Made by a program: the position numbers and the translations under genes. Under the pieces are notes generated by a model. The model was not told the origin of the DNA and did no database searches. It saw only the letters and a program-made list of their open reading frames with translations. DNA of 64,000 nucleotides from Streptomyces roseolilacinus (lineage in GTDB: Bacteria > Actinomycetota > Actinomycetes > Streptomycetales > Streptomycetaceae): assembly GCF_014649335.1 (NCBI RefSeq), contig NZ_BMSV01000001.1, positions 372,001 to 436,000 on the forward strand. Reading direction: 5' to 3'. Below are positions 55,419-63,940 of this stretch, piece by piece (positions within the stretch are counted from its first letter, which is position 1; each line of letters starts with the position of its first letter).

Positions 55419-56051
55419 CTAGCCCCCGGTCGGGAAGGAGACCTCCACGCGGCGGTTCTTGCGGCGGCCCTCCTCCGTGCTGTTGTCCGCGATCGGGTAC
55501 TGCTCGCCGTAGCCGCGGATCTCGTACGTGATGTTCTGCGCCGCCAGCAGCGGCGACAGCACGCCGTGGACGGCGTCGGCGCGCTGCTTGGACAGGACGT
55601 CGCCGTGGGCCGCGGAGCCGAGGTCGTCGGTGAAGCCGAAGACGCGGATCTTCGTGGCGTTCCGCTTCTTGATCTCCTCGGCGATCGCCGCGATGCGGGA
55701 GTTCGCCTCGGGCGTCAGCTTGGCGCTGTCCTTGCCGAACAGGACCTCCGCCTGGAGCGCGAACTTCAGGTTGGTGCTGGTCTCCTCGCGGCGCTCCTCA
55801 CCGCCCTCGGACTCCACGATGGAGACGATCGGCAGCACCTTCGCGCCCGCCAGGGTGGCCCCGTCGCGCATCTTCAGCCCGGGCGCGGACGCGTCGATCT
55901 CCGGCACCGGCGCGGACGCCTCGGTCCCGGGCGGCACCACCCCCGGCGTCTCGTCGGCGTGCGCGGCGGAGGGGGCGGCGAGGTGCACCCCGGCGAGCAG
56001 GACGAGAACGGCGAGGAGGCCGGTGCCGGGACGGCGGATGGGGGGGCGCAT
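55419..56051 (-). CDS. Secreted OmpA-family (peptidoglycan-binding) protein of the Tad locus
   Basis: This 210-residue precursor has a signal peptide (TGLLAVLVLLAGVHLAAP, cleavage near ADE at 32-34), a linker, then an OmpA_C domain (about 95-205): LQAEVLFGKDSAKLTPEANS, ATKIRVFGFTDDLGSAAHGD then LSKQRADAVHGVL and GEQYPIADNSTEEGRRKNRRVEV. The FTDD and NRRVEV positions bind diaminopimelate in peptidoglycan. Its ATG overlaps the stop of the upstream lipoprotein gene (ATGA). In a Gram-positive it may anchor the pilus to the wall. It is the last gene of the pilin-side operon. Confidence 0.88.
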   Translation of the reverse strand: MRPPIRRPGTGLLAVLVLLAGVHLAAPSAAHADETPGVVPPGTEASAPVPEIDASAPGLKMRDGATLAGAKVLPIVSIVESEGGEERREETSTNLKFALQAEVLFGKDSAKLTPEANSRIAAIAEEIKKRNATKIRVFGFTDDLGSAAHGDVLSKQRADAVHGVLSPLLAAQNITYEIRGYGEQYPIADNSTEEGRRKNRRVEVSFPTGG

Positions 56052-56653
56052 CACGAGAGCTCGATGGTCGCGGTGGGCATGAGCGGGAACTGGATGTCGA
56101 CCTGCGTCACCGTGGCAGGCGGCGCCGGGAACTGGGCGAAGACGGAGACCTCTTGGTTGGCCTGCATGGAGTTGATGCCCGTGGTCGTCAGCGGGTAGCC
56201 CTCCGTGTCCCGCAGGACGTAGTAGCGCTTCTTCTCGACCTTGTCGACGAGGGTGACTCCCGCCAGGGACGGTCCCGTCTTCTGTACCTGGATCTCCTGG
56301 CCGCTCCACTGGGGCGGGGTGACGACCAGCTTGGACGTGGTGTTCTTCAGCGTGCCGTTCACGGTGAGGAAGCCGCCCTCCTCGCGGACGGCGCTGTGGA
56401 TGACGATCCGGAGGCCGTTGCTCCCGTCGATCGTCGCCAGCGTCGCGCTCGTGTCCGGACCGGTCGGGCTGCCCTCCGGGGGAGGCGTGCTCTGGCCGGG
56501 GGGCGCGGATCTGACCGTCCCCGCCGCCTGCGGCCCGCTGTCCTTGGCGTCGTCGCCGCCACCGCCACCGCAGGCCGTGAGCAGAGCCGCCAGCGCGGCG
56601 GCCGTGGCAGCGACCCGAACCGCGCGTGCGGTCACTCCGTACTGCGTACTCAT
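56051..56653 (-). CDS. Lipoprotein of the Tad locus, function unknown
   Basis: This 200-residue protein starts at ATG 56653 (AGAGGA 9 bases upstream); ATG 56662 is an alternative. The signal has a LLTAC-GGGGG lipobox (Cys near residue 28). A Pro/Thr/Ser-rich stretch follows, then a beta-rich domain: GLRIVIHSAVREEGGFLTVN, GTLKNTTSKLVVTPPQWSG and KKRYYVLRDTEGYPLTTTGI, which resembles DUF4352-like immunoglobulin-type folds. Its stop overlaps the start of the OmpA-type gene by one base (ATGA), so the two are translated together and probably act together at the cell surface. Confidence 0.78.
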   Translation of the reverse strand: MSTQYGVTARAVRVAATAAALAALLTACGGGGGDDAKDSGPQAAGTVRSAPPGQSTPPPEGSPTGPDTSATLATIDGSNGLRIVIHSAVREEGGFLTVNGTLKNTTSKLVVTPPQWSGQEIQVQKTGPSLAGVTLVDKVEKKRYYVLRDTEGYPLTTTGINSMQANQEVSVFAQFPAPPATVTQVDIQFPLMPTATIELS

Positions 56654-56682
56654 GGGTGTCATTCCTCTGCGTTCCTTCGCGG

Positions 56683-57267
56683 TCAGTCCTCGGTCAGCCG
56701 CACCTCGAAGAGGTCGGACATGTCCGGGAGGTCATCGGGATCCAGGTCCAGCTCTGTCCCCTCGCAGTCCAAGGACCCTGGGGACGGCGCCTTCTTGTCG
56801 TCGGCGGCTTCGAAGGCGCACCTCGGAACGACGACGGCGGTGGCGGTGGCGACGGCGTGCCGGCCCTCGGTGCCGGGCAGGATGGTGTCCCCCACCGGCT
56901 TCACCGACCGGACGGTCACACGGAAGCCCCACCGGCCGTCACCCAGCTCCGCGCAGCCGTTCACGCTCGCCCCGTTGCGGGCGGCGTACGTGTGACTCGC
57001 CTCGCAGCCGTTCTCGCCCACCAGTTCACCGTCGAACAGGTCGGCCCAGCCCGGGCCGTCGAGGTCGCCGAGGTCGAACTGGCCCCTGGACTCCTTGGCC
57101 GCGGCCAGCGCCGCGGCGTCCGCCGCGGACTGCGCGCCGTTGCGTGTGGCACCGGCCTGGCCGACCGCGAAGAACGCGAGCGCGAGAAAGAGCAGACTCA
57201 CCACCATGAAGATGTACAGCGGCGAAGCCTGCCCCGAATCCCGCTCGCGGTCCGTCGCCCCCGTCAG
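56683..57267 (-). CDS. TadG-like pilus-assembly protein; possible CTG start
   Basis: About 194 residues. SGQASPLYIFMVVSLLFLALA then FFAVGQAGATRNGAQSAADA is the N-terminal TadE/TadG-type helix, with the GQAS...NGAQSAADAAALAAA signature. The remaining part is extracytoplasmic with cysteine pairs (GCEASHTYAARNG, NGCAELG, RCAFEAADD). No ATG or GTG lies in frame near the start; CTG at 57267, overlapping the pilin stop as CTGA, would be in the normal place. Alternatively ATG further in (MVVSLLF) could be used, which would cut the charged N terminus. It follows the pilin gene and precedes the lipoprotein by 29 bases. Confidence 0.72.
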   Translation of the reverse strand: MTGATDRERDSGQASPLYIFMVVSLLFLALAFFAVGQAGATRNGAQSAADAAALAAAKESRGQFDLGDLDGPGWADLFDGELVGENGCEASHTYAARNGASVNGCAELGDGRWGFRVTVRSVKPVGDTILPGTEGRHAVATATAVVVPRCAFEAADDKKAPSPGSLDCEGTELDLDPDDLPDMSDLFEVRLTED

Positions 57268-57497
57268 CCACCGACGATCGCGCTGACGCGGGCGACGAGG
57301 CTCGACGCGATGGTCGCACCCACGCCGGAGCCGACCACGGCGGCGATGATCACGCCGACCAGGATGATGATCCCCACGTACTCCACCGCCCCCTGCCCCC
57401 GGTCCCCCCGGTTCCTCAGGGCGGTCGTCGTGGTGTGCGCCCAGGTGCCCACGTACACCTTGGCCTGAGTCAGGGCCTTCAGTGCGATGTTCGACAT
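57264..57497 (-). CDS. Flp-type (type IVb) pilin
   Basis: This 77-residue protein starts at ATG 57497. The segment GDRGQGAVEYVGIIILVGVIIAAVVGSG has the Flp pilin features: a glycine before the hydrophobic stretch, Glu at +5 or so, and the following Tyr. Prepilin peptidase should cut after the glycine of RGQG. The N-terminal leader is long (about 35 residues) and includes ALKALTQAKVYVGTW. The promoter must lie in the 415-bp gap upstream. It should form the shaft of the pilus assembled by the CpaF/TadB/TadC machine. Confidence 0.88.
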   Translation of the reverse strand: MSNIALKALTQAKVYVGTWAHTTTTALRNRGDRGQGAVEYVGIIILVGVIIAAVVGSGVGATIASSLVARVSAIVGG

Positions 57498-57913
57498 GGC
57501 GGTCCCCTCCGGGATCGGGATGGTACGGGTCTTCGGTGCCGTGTGCGCGTGGTGCGGGGTGCGCCCCGGGGGTCACGCGGGTGGGAGCGTGACCGTACGC
57601 AGGGTGGGCCCCCTTCATCATGGGCCCCAGAGCCCGTTCGTGGGACCGAATCGGCGACTGGATCCGGAAACGGTGGTCGGCCATGGCCTGTCGCGCCCCC
57701 CGTCGTCTGCCGTCGGCTCCCGTTGACTCAGCAACGAATGTCCCACATCCGCTTGCGGAAGCGAAGCGCCTTCCGGACATTCGGCCGCGCCGTCGACGCG
57801 CTCTCCCGACCGGCACGGCCGGGTCGTTGACGGTGTGGCACGCGCGTTCGAGGGCGGGGCGTATGCGGTTGCAGACGGTCGCCGCCGCCGTTCCCTCGTC
57901 CTTCCGGTCACCG
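57498..57913. other. 415-bp gap between tadC and the pilin gene
   Basis: It holds the pilin promoter and leader. It is locally less GC-rich around 57720-57790. No gene is supported. A CGCTTGCGGAAGCG inverted repeat stands near 57752-57765 and could be a hairpin. tadC must terminate here as well. Confidence 0.45.
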
Positions 57914-58801
57914 TCAGCCGCCCAGCAGGTCCGTCAGGTCGACGCCGGAGCCGTAGTAGAAGCTCAGCGCGATGAGGATCATCGTGGCGGGCAGCATCAC
58001 CAGCGTCACCACGAGCGTGGTCTTCGGGACGGCCTTCGCCGCCGCGCGGCGGGCGTTCTGGGCGTCGGTGCGGCGCATGTCGTTGGCGATCTGGATGAGC
58101 GTGTCGACGATGGGCGCGCCCAGTTCCTCGCCCTGCTGGAGGGCGGTGACGAACATCGACACCTGCTCGGAGGCGTTGCGCCTGCGCAGTTGGTCGAAGG
58201 CGTCGCGGCGGCTGACGCCCATGTCCATCTGGCGCAGGGTGATGCGCAGTTCGTCGGCCCAGGGGCCGGAGTACTTCTCCGCGACCCGTTCCAGCGCCTG
58301 GCGGAAGCCGAGCCCGGCGGAGACGACGACGGCGAGGACGTCGAGGAAGTCGGGCAGGGTGCGCTCGATGTCGTCCCTGCGGCGCCGGATGGCGATGCGC
58401 AGCAGTACGTCCGTCCAGGTCAGCCCGTACGCGAGGACGATCGCCGCGACGACGGGCTGGCCGCGCAGCAGCATCGCCAGCGCGGCGGCCACGCCGAGGG
58501 TCCCGTACACGGCGCGCCGGGCGGCGTACCGGTCGACGGTGAGGCCGCCGGGGTTGCCCGCCATGTCGAGGCGGCGGCGCAGGGCGTCGACGCGCTTGGG
58601 GCCCATCAGGCGCAGCACGGACGGGGCCCAGCGCATGCCGAGCCGGTCGACGCCGGAGCCGACGGCGGACGTGCGCGTGGCGCCGACCTCCAGGGCGACG
58701 GCCAGGTCGCCGGGCAGCCGGGCCTCGGCGCGGTACAGGCGCAGGCCGTGGAAGATCCCGTAGACGGCGAGCGCCGTCAGCGCGGCCAGTAGGAGGACCA
58801 T
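57914..58801 (-). CDS. tadC: Tad inner-membrane protein TadC (T2SS-F family)
   Basis: This 295-residue protein has the T2SS-F layout: N-terminal membrane segment, cytoplasmic domain with RRRRDDIERTLPDFLDVLAV then VVSAGLGFRQALERVAEKYS and QMDMGVSRRDAFDQLRRRN, and two C-terminal segments (TTLVVTLVMLPATMILIAL). It is one of the paired platform proteins through which the CpaF ATPase pushes pilins. It follows tadB by 34 bases. The Gly-Leu-Gly-Phe motif in SAGLGFRQAL is typical. ATG 58801 is preceded by GGAGAGG. Confidence 0.9.
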   Translation of the reverse strand: MVLLLAALTALAVYGIFHGLRLYRAEARLPGDLAVALEVGATRTSAVGSGVDRLGMRWAPSVLRLMGPKRVDALRRRLDMAGNPGGLTVDRYAARRAVYGTLGVAAALAMLLRGQPVVAAIVLAYGLTWTDVLLRIAIRRRRDDIERTLPDFLDVLAVVVSAGLGFRQALERVAEKYSGPWADELRITLRQMDMGVSRRDAFDQLRRRNASEQVSMFVTALQQGEELGAPIVDTLIQIANDMRRTDAQNARRAAAKAVPKTTLVVTLVMLPATMILIALSFYYGSGVDLTDLLGG

Positions 58802-58835
58802 GTCCCGTTCCCCTCCTCTCCCTCTCCCCGGCGCC

Positions 58836-59774
58836 TCAGACCCGGACCCGGGACAGCCGGCGGATCATCACGAAACCGGCCGTGTACAGCGCGAACGCGA
58901 GGATCGAGCCGGCCTGTCCGGCGAACGAGCCCGTCATCTTGTCCAGCGCCCCCGGGTTCATGCCGTTGATCATCAGGAGGAAGCCGAGGCCGAGGAGGGG
59001 CAGGGCGAACGCGGTGACCTTGACCTGCGAGAGCAGGGTGGTGACCTCGCGGCGGGTCTCCTTGCGCTCGTCGAGCGTGCCGGTGAGGTTGCGCAGCGAG
59101 CCGACGACCTGGCCGCCGGCCCGGTTGGAGAGGACCAGGGTGGTGACGAGGACGACGAGTTCGCGGGAGGGCAGCCGGTCGGCGAGGTCCCCGAGGGCGT
59201 CGTCGAGGCTGTGGCCGACGGCGAGCTGGTCGGCGACCCTGCGGAGCTCCTCGCCGGCCGGGTCGTCGAGTTCGTCGGCGGCCATGGAGATGGCGGTGCG
59301 CAGGGCCAGGCCGGCCTGGGTGGCGTTGGCGAGGACGCGGGTCAGCTCGGGCAGCTGGTTGATGAACGCCTCGGTACGGCGCTGGCGCTGCCAGGTGAGG
59401 AACGCGTCGGCGCCCCACATCCCGGCCAGGACCGCGAGGACCCCGAAGAAGGGGGCGAACACGGTGGCGGCCGTGACGTACAGGGCGAGGAGGAGCGCCA
59501 GGGCGTACACCGCGTACTCGGCGGGCGTGACGGCGAGGCCCGTGACGGCGAGCTTCCGCTCCAGGCGGCGGCCCAGCCCCGTCCGGCGCAGGCGTCGGTC
59601 CAGGCCGGGGAAGCGCCGGCCGCGGCCGGCGGCGGGGGCGGGGCCCGTCTGGGCCATCCGCGCCACGAGCGCCTTCTGCTGCGCCCTGCCCGCGGCGTAG
59701 GCGTGCACACCCAGGACGGCGAGGAGGCCGGCCAGGAGGGTGGCGCCGAGCGTCAGGAGCGGGAGGTTGTCCAT
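58836..59774 (-). CDS. tadB: Tad inner-membrane protein TadB (T2SS-F family)
   Basis: This 312-residue protein resembles TadC. N-terminal segment LTLGATLLAGLLAVLGVHAYA, then a basic cytoplasmic loop, two middle segments (VYALALLLALYVTAATVFAP), the T2SS-F domain with RTEAFINQLPELTRVLANAT, QAGLALRTAISMAADELD and VGHSLDDALGDLADRLPSRE, and C-terminal segments. It is the platform partner of TadC. ATG 59774 is 40 bases after the cpaF stop. Together with CpaF it is enough to assign the locus to the Tad type rather than to T2SS. Confidence 0.9.
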   Translation of the reverse strand: MDNLPLLTLGATLLAGLLAVLGVHAYAAGRAQQKALVARMAQTGPAPAAGRGRRFPGLDRRLRRTGLGRRLERKLAVTGLAVTPAEYAVYALALLLALYVTAATVFAPFFGVLAVLAGMWGADAFLTWQRQRRTEAFINQLPELTRVLANATQAGLALRTAISMAADELDDPAGEELRRVADQLAVGHSLDDALGDLADRLPSRELVVLVTTLVLSNRAGGQVVGSLRNLTGTLDERKETRREVTTLLSQVKVTAFALPLLGLGFLLMINGMNPGALDKMTGSFAGQAGSILAFALYTAGFVMIRRLSRVRV

Positions 59775-59814
59775 CGTGTCGTCTGTCCGTCGATTCCGGG
59801 TGGGGGGCTGGGGG

Positions 59815-61158
59815 TCACGCGGCTGTTCCGCGCAGGGCCAGTTGGGCGTCGCTGTGGGCGACGCCGAACGCGGCGGGGGTCGGCTCGTTGTGCATGTACA
59901 GCCGCTCGGCGACCCGCCGGGGCAGCGGGTGGTGGGTGAACCTGCCGTGGACGCGGCCGTCCGGCGTCATCGGCTGGGCCTCGAACCGGCAGACCGTCAC
60001 GATGCGGTACTCCTCCCGGCCGTGCGAGTCGACGATCGCGATCTCGGTGATCCTGCGGGCGCCGTCGGCGTGCCGGGTGAGCTGGACGATCACGTCGACG
60101 GCGCTGTTGATCTGGTCCCTGACGGCCGCGAAGGGCACCTCCACCTCGGACATGGACGCGAGGGTCTGCAGGCGGGTCAGGGCGTCCTCGGCGCTGTTGG
60201 CGTGGACGGTGGCGAGGGAGCCGTCGTGGCCGGTGGACATGGCCTGGAGCATGTCGAGGGTCTCGCCGCCGCGGACCTCGCCGACGATGATGCGGTCGGG
60301 GCGCATGCGCAGGGAGTTGCGGACGAGGTCGCGGATGGTGATGCGGCCCTTGCCCTCGACGTTGGCGGGGCGGGACTCCAGGGTGATGACGTGGGACTGC
60401 TGGAGCTGCAGTTCGGCGGAGTCCTCGATGGTGACGATGCGCTCGCCGTCCGGGACGAGGCCGGACAGGGCGTTGAGCAGGGTGGTCTTGCCGGTGCCGG
60501 TGGCGCCGGAGACGATCACGTTGAACTTGGCGCGGACCAGCCCGGAGAGCAGCATCACCATGTGCTCGTCCAGCGATCCGAGGGCGACCATCTCGTGGAG
60601 CGTGAAGGCGCGGGGGAAGCGGCGGATGGTGAGGACGGGGCCGCTGAGGGAGAGCGGCGGGATGATGACGTTGACGCGCTCGCCGGAGGGGAGGCGGGCG
60701 TCGACCATCGGGTTGGACTCGTCGACGCGGCGGTTGACGGTGGAGACGATGCGCTCGATGGTCTGCATCAGCTGGTCGGTGGAGGAGAAGCGCAGGGGGA
60801 GCCGTTCGAGGCGGCCGTGCCGCTCCACGTACACCTGGTCGGGGCCGTTGACCATGATCTCGCTGACGGAGGCGTCCTCCAGGAGCGGTTCGAGGATGCC
60901 GAGGCCGAGCGCCTCGTCGACGACGCGGCGGATGAGGTGGGAGCGCTCCGCGGACGACAGGACGGGGCCCTCGCGGCTGATGATGTGGCCGAGGACCCGT
61001 TCCAGGCGTACGCGGCGGTCGGCGGCCGGGAGGGCGGACATCTCCGCGAGGTCGATCTCCTCCAGGAGTTTGGCGCGGTAGACGCCGACGAGGTGGTCCT
61101 CCTCGCCGTCCCTCCCGCCGGCCGGCTCGGCGCTGGTGATGCGGGCCCGCAGGCTCAT
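59815..61158 (-). CDS. cpaF: Tad pilus assembly ATPase CpaF/TadA
   Basis: This 447-residue ATPase has SEIMVNGPDQVYVERHGRLE, DARLPSGERVNVIIPPLSLSG, Walker A GATGTGKTT at about 218-226, ESRPANVEGKGRITIRDLVR, and Walker B region IIVGEVRGGETLDMLQAMST with the GHDGSLATVHANS catalytic His box. It powers pilus extension and perhaps retraction. Its ATG 61158 overlaps the stop of the preceding TadE-like gene (ATGA). All ATPase motifs are intact. It is the key marker of the Tad system. Confidence 0.95.
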   Translation of the reverse strand: MSLRARITSAEPAGGRDGEEDHLVGVYRAKLLEEIDLAEMSALPAADRRVRLERVLGHIISREGPVLSSAERSHLIRRVVDEALGLGILEPLLEDASVSEIMVNGPDQVYVERHGRLERLPLRFSSTDQLMQTIERIVSTVNRRVDESNPMVDARLPSGERVNVIIPPLSLSGPVLTIRRFPRAFTLHEMVALGSLDEHMVMLLSGLVRAKFNVIVSGATGTGKTTLLNALSGLVPDGERIVTIEDSAELQLQQSHVITLESRPANVEGKGRITIRDLVRNSLRMRPDRIIVGEVRGGETLDMLQAMSTGHDGSLATVHANSAEDALTRLQTLASMSEVEVPFAAVRDQINSAVDVIVQLTRHADGARRITEIAIVDSHGREEYRIVTVCRFEAQPMTPDGRVHGRFTHHPLPRRVAERLYMHNEPTPAAFGVAHSDAQLALRGTAA

Positions 61159-61568
61159 GGGGTCCCTCCCTCGCTGGTCGTGACGGGCATGGTGGTGGTG
61201 CGGGTGACCGGGTCGAAGCCGAGGAGGGGCAGGACGGTGGGGACGGTGACGGTCACGGTCGCCGTGACGTCCTCGGCGCCGGCGCCGGACGGGGCGCTGA
61301 CCGTGGCGCCGTCGGCGAGCCAGCCGCTCATGGCGCCGTACCCCGCGGCCTCGCCGTTCCCGCCCTGGGAGGCGACGCGGGCGGCGGCGCGGGCGGCGGT
61401 GCCGGCCTGCTGGGCGGCGTAGGCGACGATGCCGAGCTGGACGGCGGCGAGGGCGGCGATCAGGAGGACGGCGATCCAGCCCGCGAACTCGATCGCCGCC
61501 TGGCCCCGGTCGGGGTGCGCCCCGCGGCGCGGTGCGGGGTCGGCCCGGTGGTCGGTCATGGTCCTCAC
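61155..61568 (-). CDS. TadE-like pseudopilin
   Basis: This 137-residue protein has the TadE segment DRGQAAIEFAGWIAVLLIAALAAVQLGIVAY, with GQAAIEF as processing-type site and a following ARAAARVASQGG. The C-terminal part is extracytoplasmic. GTG 61568 overlaps the stop of the previous gene as GTGA; ATG 61559 is another possible start. TadE-like proteins are minor pilins also cut by the prepilin peptidase. It is tightly coupled between another TadE-like gene and cpaF. Confidence 0.85.
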   Translation of the reverse strand: MRTMTDHRADPAPRRGAHPDRGQAAIEFAGWIAVLLIAALAAVQLGIVAYAAQQAGTAARAAARVASQGGNGEAAGYGAMSGWLADGATVSAPSGAGAEDVTATVTVTVPTVLPLLGFDPVTRTTTMPVTTSEGGTP

Positions 61569-61948
61569 TCCCCCCGCTCGTCGGCGGCCGCCGCGTGGGC
61601 CACGACGGTGAAGGGCAGGTTCGCGCCGGGGAAGAGGGCGGGGACGCGGAGGCTGACGTCGGCGGTGTACAGGTCGCCCGCGACGCCGCAGGAGGTGCTC
61701 GCGGACCAGGCGCCGGACAGCTTCGACCCGGCCGCGCCGGCGCAGTCGCCGCCGACCGCGCCGGCGCGGGCCGCCTCGTCCGCGGCGTTGCCGGCGAGGG
61801 AGTACGTGTAGCCGATGAGCGCCGCCTGCCAGAGCAGGAGCAGTACGCCGAGCACGAGCGGCACCATGCCGGTGAACTCCACCGCCACCTGCCCCCGGTC
61901 GCCGTGGCGGTGCCCGCCGTGCGCCGCTGCGGTCCGTGCGCGTCCCAT
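61565..61948 (-). CDS. TadE-like pseudopilin
   Basis: This 127-residue protein has DRGQVAVEFTGMVPLVLGVLLLLWQAALIG, the GQVAVEF processing-type motif and single membrane helix of TadE, then a short outside domain with two cysteines (GDCAGAAGS, TSCGVAG), probably a disulfide. ATG 61948 has a GGAG-rich ribosome site. It lies 23 bases after the CpaE-like gene and overlaps the next TadE-like gene by 4 bases. Confidence 0.85.
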   Translation of the reverse strand: MGRARTAAAHGGHRHGDRGQVAVEFTGMVPLVLGVLLLLWQAALIGYTYSLAGNAADEAARAGAVGGDCAGAAGSKLSGAWSASTSCGVAGDLYTADVSLRVPALFPGANLPFTVVAHAAAADERGE

Positions 61949-61971
61949 GGGCCGCCCCTCCCCTCTCTCCG

Positions 61972-63198
61972 CTACTTCCTGCGTGTCTTGAGCAGCCTGC
62001 CCGGCCGGTCGCCGGGCGACTCCGGTGCCTTCACGAGGCCGAGTTCGCCGGCGAGCGCCCACAGGGCCTGCTTGACGGTCGACCTGGGGTCCAGCTCGTG
62101 CATGCGGCCCGCGTCGACGGACGGCTGGAGTTCCTTGAAGGCGGCGGGCACGGCGGTGCGGGTGACACGTGTGCCGGTGATCCTCTCGACGAGGGCGGGC
62201 TGGATCTCCGTGTGGCGGGTGTGGCGGTTGACGACGGTCGTCGTGTCCTCGGCCTTGCGGATCTGGAGCCGGTCCCAGAGGCGGACCATGCGCTTGGCGG
62301 CGCGGACCGCGACGACGTCGGGCGTGACGACGAGGAGGGCCGTGTCGGCCATCTCGACGGCGGCGGCGTTCGCGGAGTCCATCTGCGTGCCGCAGTCGAC
62401 GACGACGACCTCGTAGCGGTGGCGCAGGGCGCTGACGATCTGGCGGGCGGACCGGTCGGTGACCTCCTCGCCGCGTTCGCCGTCGGCGGGGGCGAGGAGC
62501 AGGGACAGGCCGGTCGGGTGGGTGTAGAGGGCGTCCTGGAGGACGCGGGGGGTGATGTCCTGGATGGCCGCGAGGTCGGCGGCGGAGCGGCGGAACTGCA
62601 CGTCCAGGTAGGAGGCGACGTCGCCGGACTGGAGGTCGAGATCGGCGAGGGCGACGCTGCGGCCGGAGGCGCGGGCGGCGAGGGCGAGCTGGACGGCGGT
62701 GACGGTGGTGCCGACGCCGCCCTTCGCGCCGCTCACGGTGACGACGGTGCCGCCCGGCCCGGTGGGGGCGTCGTCGGTCCGGCCGAGGTGGCGGCGGACG
62801 CCGGCGGCCCAGGCGGCGGCGGACTGGACGCGCTGGGCGAGCTCCTCGTACGCGAGGGGGACGCCGACCAGGCCGCGGGCGCCGGAGTCCATGGCGGCCG
62901 AGTACAGGCCGGGGCTCGTGTCGGCGGTGACCAGGACGACGCCGACGGCGGGGAAGCGCAGGGCGACCTCGCGGATCAGGTCGAGGGCGGGGACGGGGCC
63001 GATCCGTTCGTGGACGAGGACGACCTCGGGGAGGTCGCCGACGGACTCGGCGGCCGCCCGGGCGAGGGTGTCGACGAGGGTGGTGGAGTCACCGGCCGGG
63101 GCGGCGGCCTGCTCGGTGTCCGGGAGCTGGCCGAGCAGGGTGGTGATGACGCGGGCGGCGTCGGGGTCGCCGACGGCGGGGAGGACGCGAATGGTCAT
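61972..63198 (-). CDS. cpaE: CpaE-like MinD/ParA-family ATPase with receiver-like N-terminal domain
   Basis: This 408-residue protein has an N-terminal receiver-like domain (about 1-130) without a clear phosphoacceptor, and a MinD-type ATPase with the deviant Walker A SGAKGGVGTT (156-165), ADLDLQSGDVASYLDVQ, VVVDCGTQMDSAN (Walker B) and VVTPDVVAVRAAKR. CpaE proteins place the Tad machine at the right cell site. The KGGVGTT variant, with Thr where Lys/Ser is usual, occurs in CpaE proteins. It follows cpaB by 16 bases. Confidence 0.88.
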   Translation of the reverse strand: MTIRVLPAVGDPDAARVITTLLGQLPDTEQAAAPAGDSTTLVDTLARAAAESVGDLPEVVLVHERIGPVPALDLIREVALRFPAVGVVLVTADTSPGLYSAAMDSGARGLVGVPLAYEELAQRVQSAAAWAAGVRRHLGRTDDAPTGPGGTVVTVSGAKGGVGTTVTAVQLALAARASGRSVALADLDLQSGDVASYLDVQFRRSAADLAAIQDITPRVLQDALYTHPTGLSLLLAPADGERGEEVTDRSARQIVSALRHRYEVVVVDCGTQMDSANAAAVEMADTALLVVTPDVVAVRAAKRMVRLWDRLQIRKAEDTTTVVNRHTRHTEIQPALVERITGTRVTRTAVPAAFKELQPSVDAGRMHELDPRSTVKQALWALAGELGLVKAPESPGDRPGRLLKTRRK

Positions 63199-63214
63199 CC
63201 TGCTGCCTGTCCCC

Positions 63215-63940
63215 TCACTTGTTCTTGTCTTCGTCGAGCGTGTACGTCGACTCGCCGGGCTTCAGGGCGGCGGGGCCGTCCTCGGGCAGCAGGGCGAGGC
63301 GCACGTGCTCGGCGAACGACTCGGCGTAGGCGACGCGCTGGGCGTCGGCGGTGGTGAGGGCGAAGGTGATCGGCACGGCCTCGCGGGCGCCGCCGGCCGT
63401 GCCACTGTCGCTCCTGCGCTGGTCGAGGGGGGTGAGCTTGCCGACGTCGAGGACGCGGGCGCCGGCGACGATGAGCCGGGACTCGGCGACGGCGTTCTTG
63501 CCGCGGCCCTCGTCGTCGAAGGTGGCGAAGATGTTCACCCGCGCCCCGGCGGTGATCTTGCCGGCGACGCCGGTGGCGGCGTCGATCATGATGGCGATCT
63601 CCTGCTCGCCGCTCGCGAGGGCGGGCCGGTCGGCGACCATGTCCTTCTGGAGCAGCGAGCCCTTCCTGAGGTCCGAGACGGCGATCTTGCCCTGGACGGC
63701 GGAGAGGTCCCTGACGGCGTTGGCGGACAGCCACCGCTTCGGCATGGTGATCTTCTCGAACTGGCCGGGCTGGAGGGCCGCGTAGGCCGGTACGTCCGCC
63801 TTGACGCGGTACGCCGTGACCTCCGGTCCGACCTTCGCCTGGACGTCGCCGACGATGACGACGACGCCGGCGAACGCGCCGAGGGCGCACAGGACGGACA
63901 GGACGAGCAGGATGACGCCGCGGCGCTGACGTGCGTTCAT
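63215..63940 (-). CDS. cpaB: Pilus assembly protein CpaB (SAF domain)
   Basis: This 241-residue protein has a membrane segment (RGVILLVLSVLCALGAFAGVVVIV) and the SAF domain with VKADVPAYAALQPGQFEKITMP, LSANAVRDLSAVQGKIAVSD, LRKGSLLQKDMVA, then the RcpC/CpaB region EIAIMIDAATGVAGKITAGARVNIFATFDDE. In Gram-negatives it helps form the outer-membrane secretin gate; here without secretin it may bind the wall. It is the first gene of the Tad operon in view; the promoter is probably at 63941 or beyond the window end. Confidence 0.88.
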   Translation of the reverse strand: MNARQRRGVILLVLSVLCALGAFAGVVVIVGDVQAKVGPEVTAYRVKADVPAYAALQPGQFEKITMPKRWLSANAVRDLSAVQGKIAVSDLRKGSLLQKDMVADRPALASGEQEIAIMIDAATGVAGKITAGARVNIFATFDDEGRGKNAVAESRLIVAGARVLDVGKLTPLDQRRSDSGTAGGAREAVPITFALTTADAQRVAYAESFAEHVRLALLPEDGPAALKPGESTYTLDEDKNK

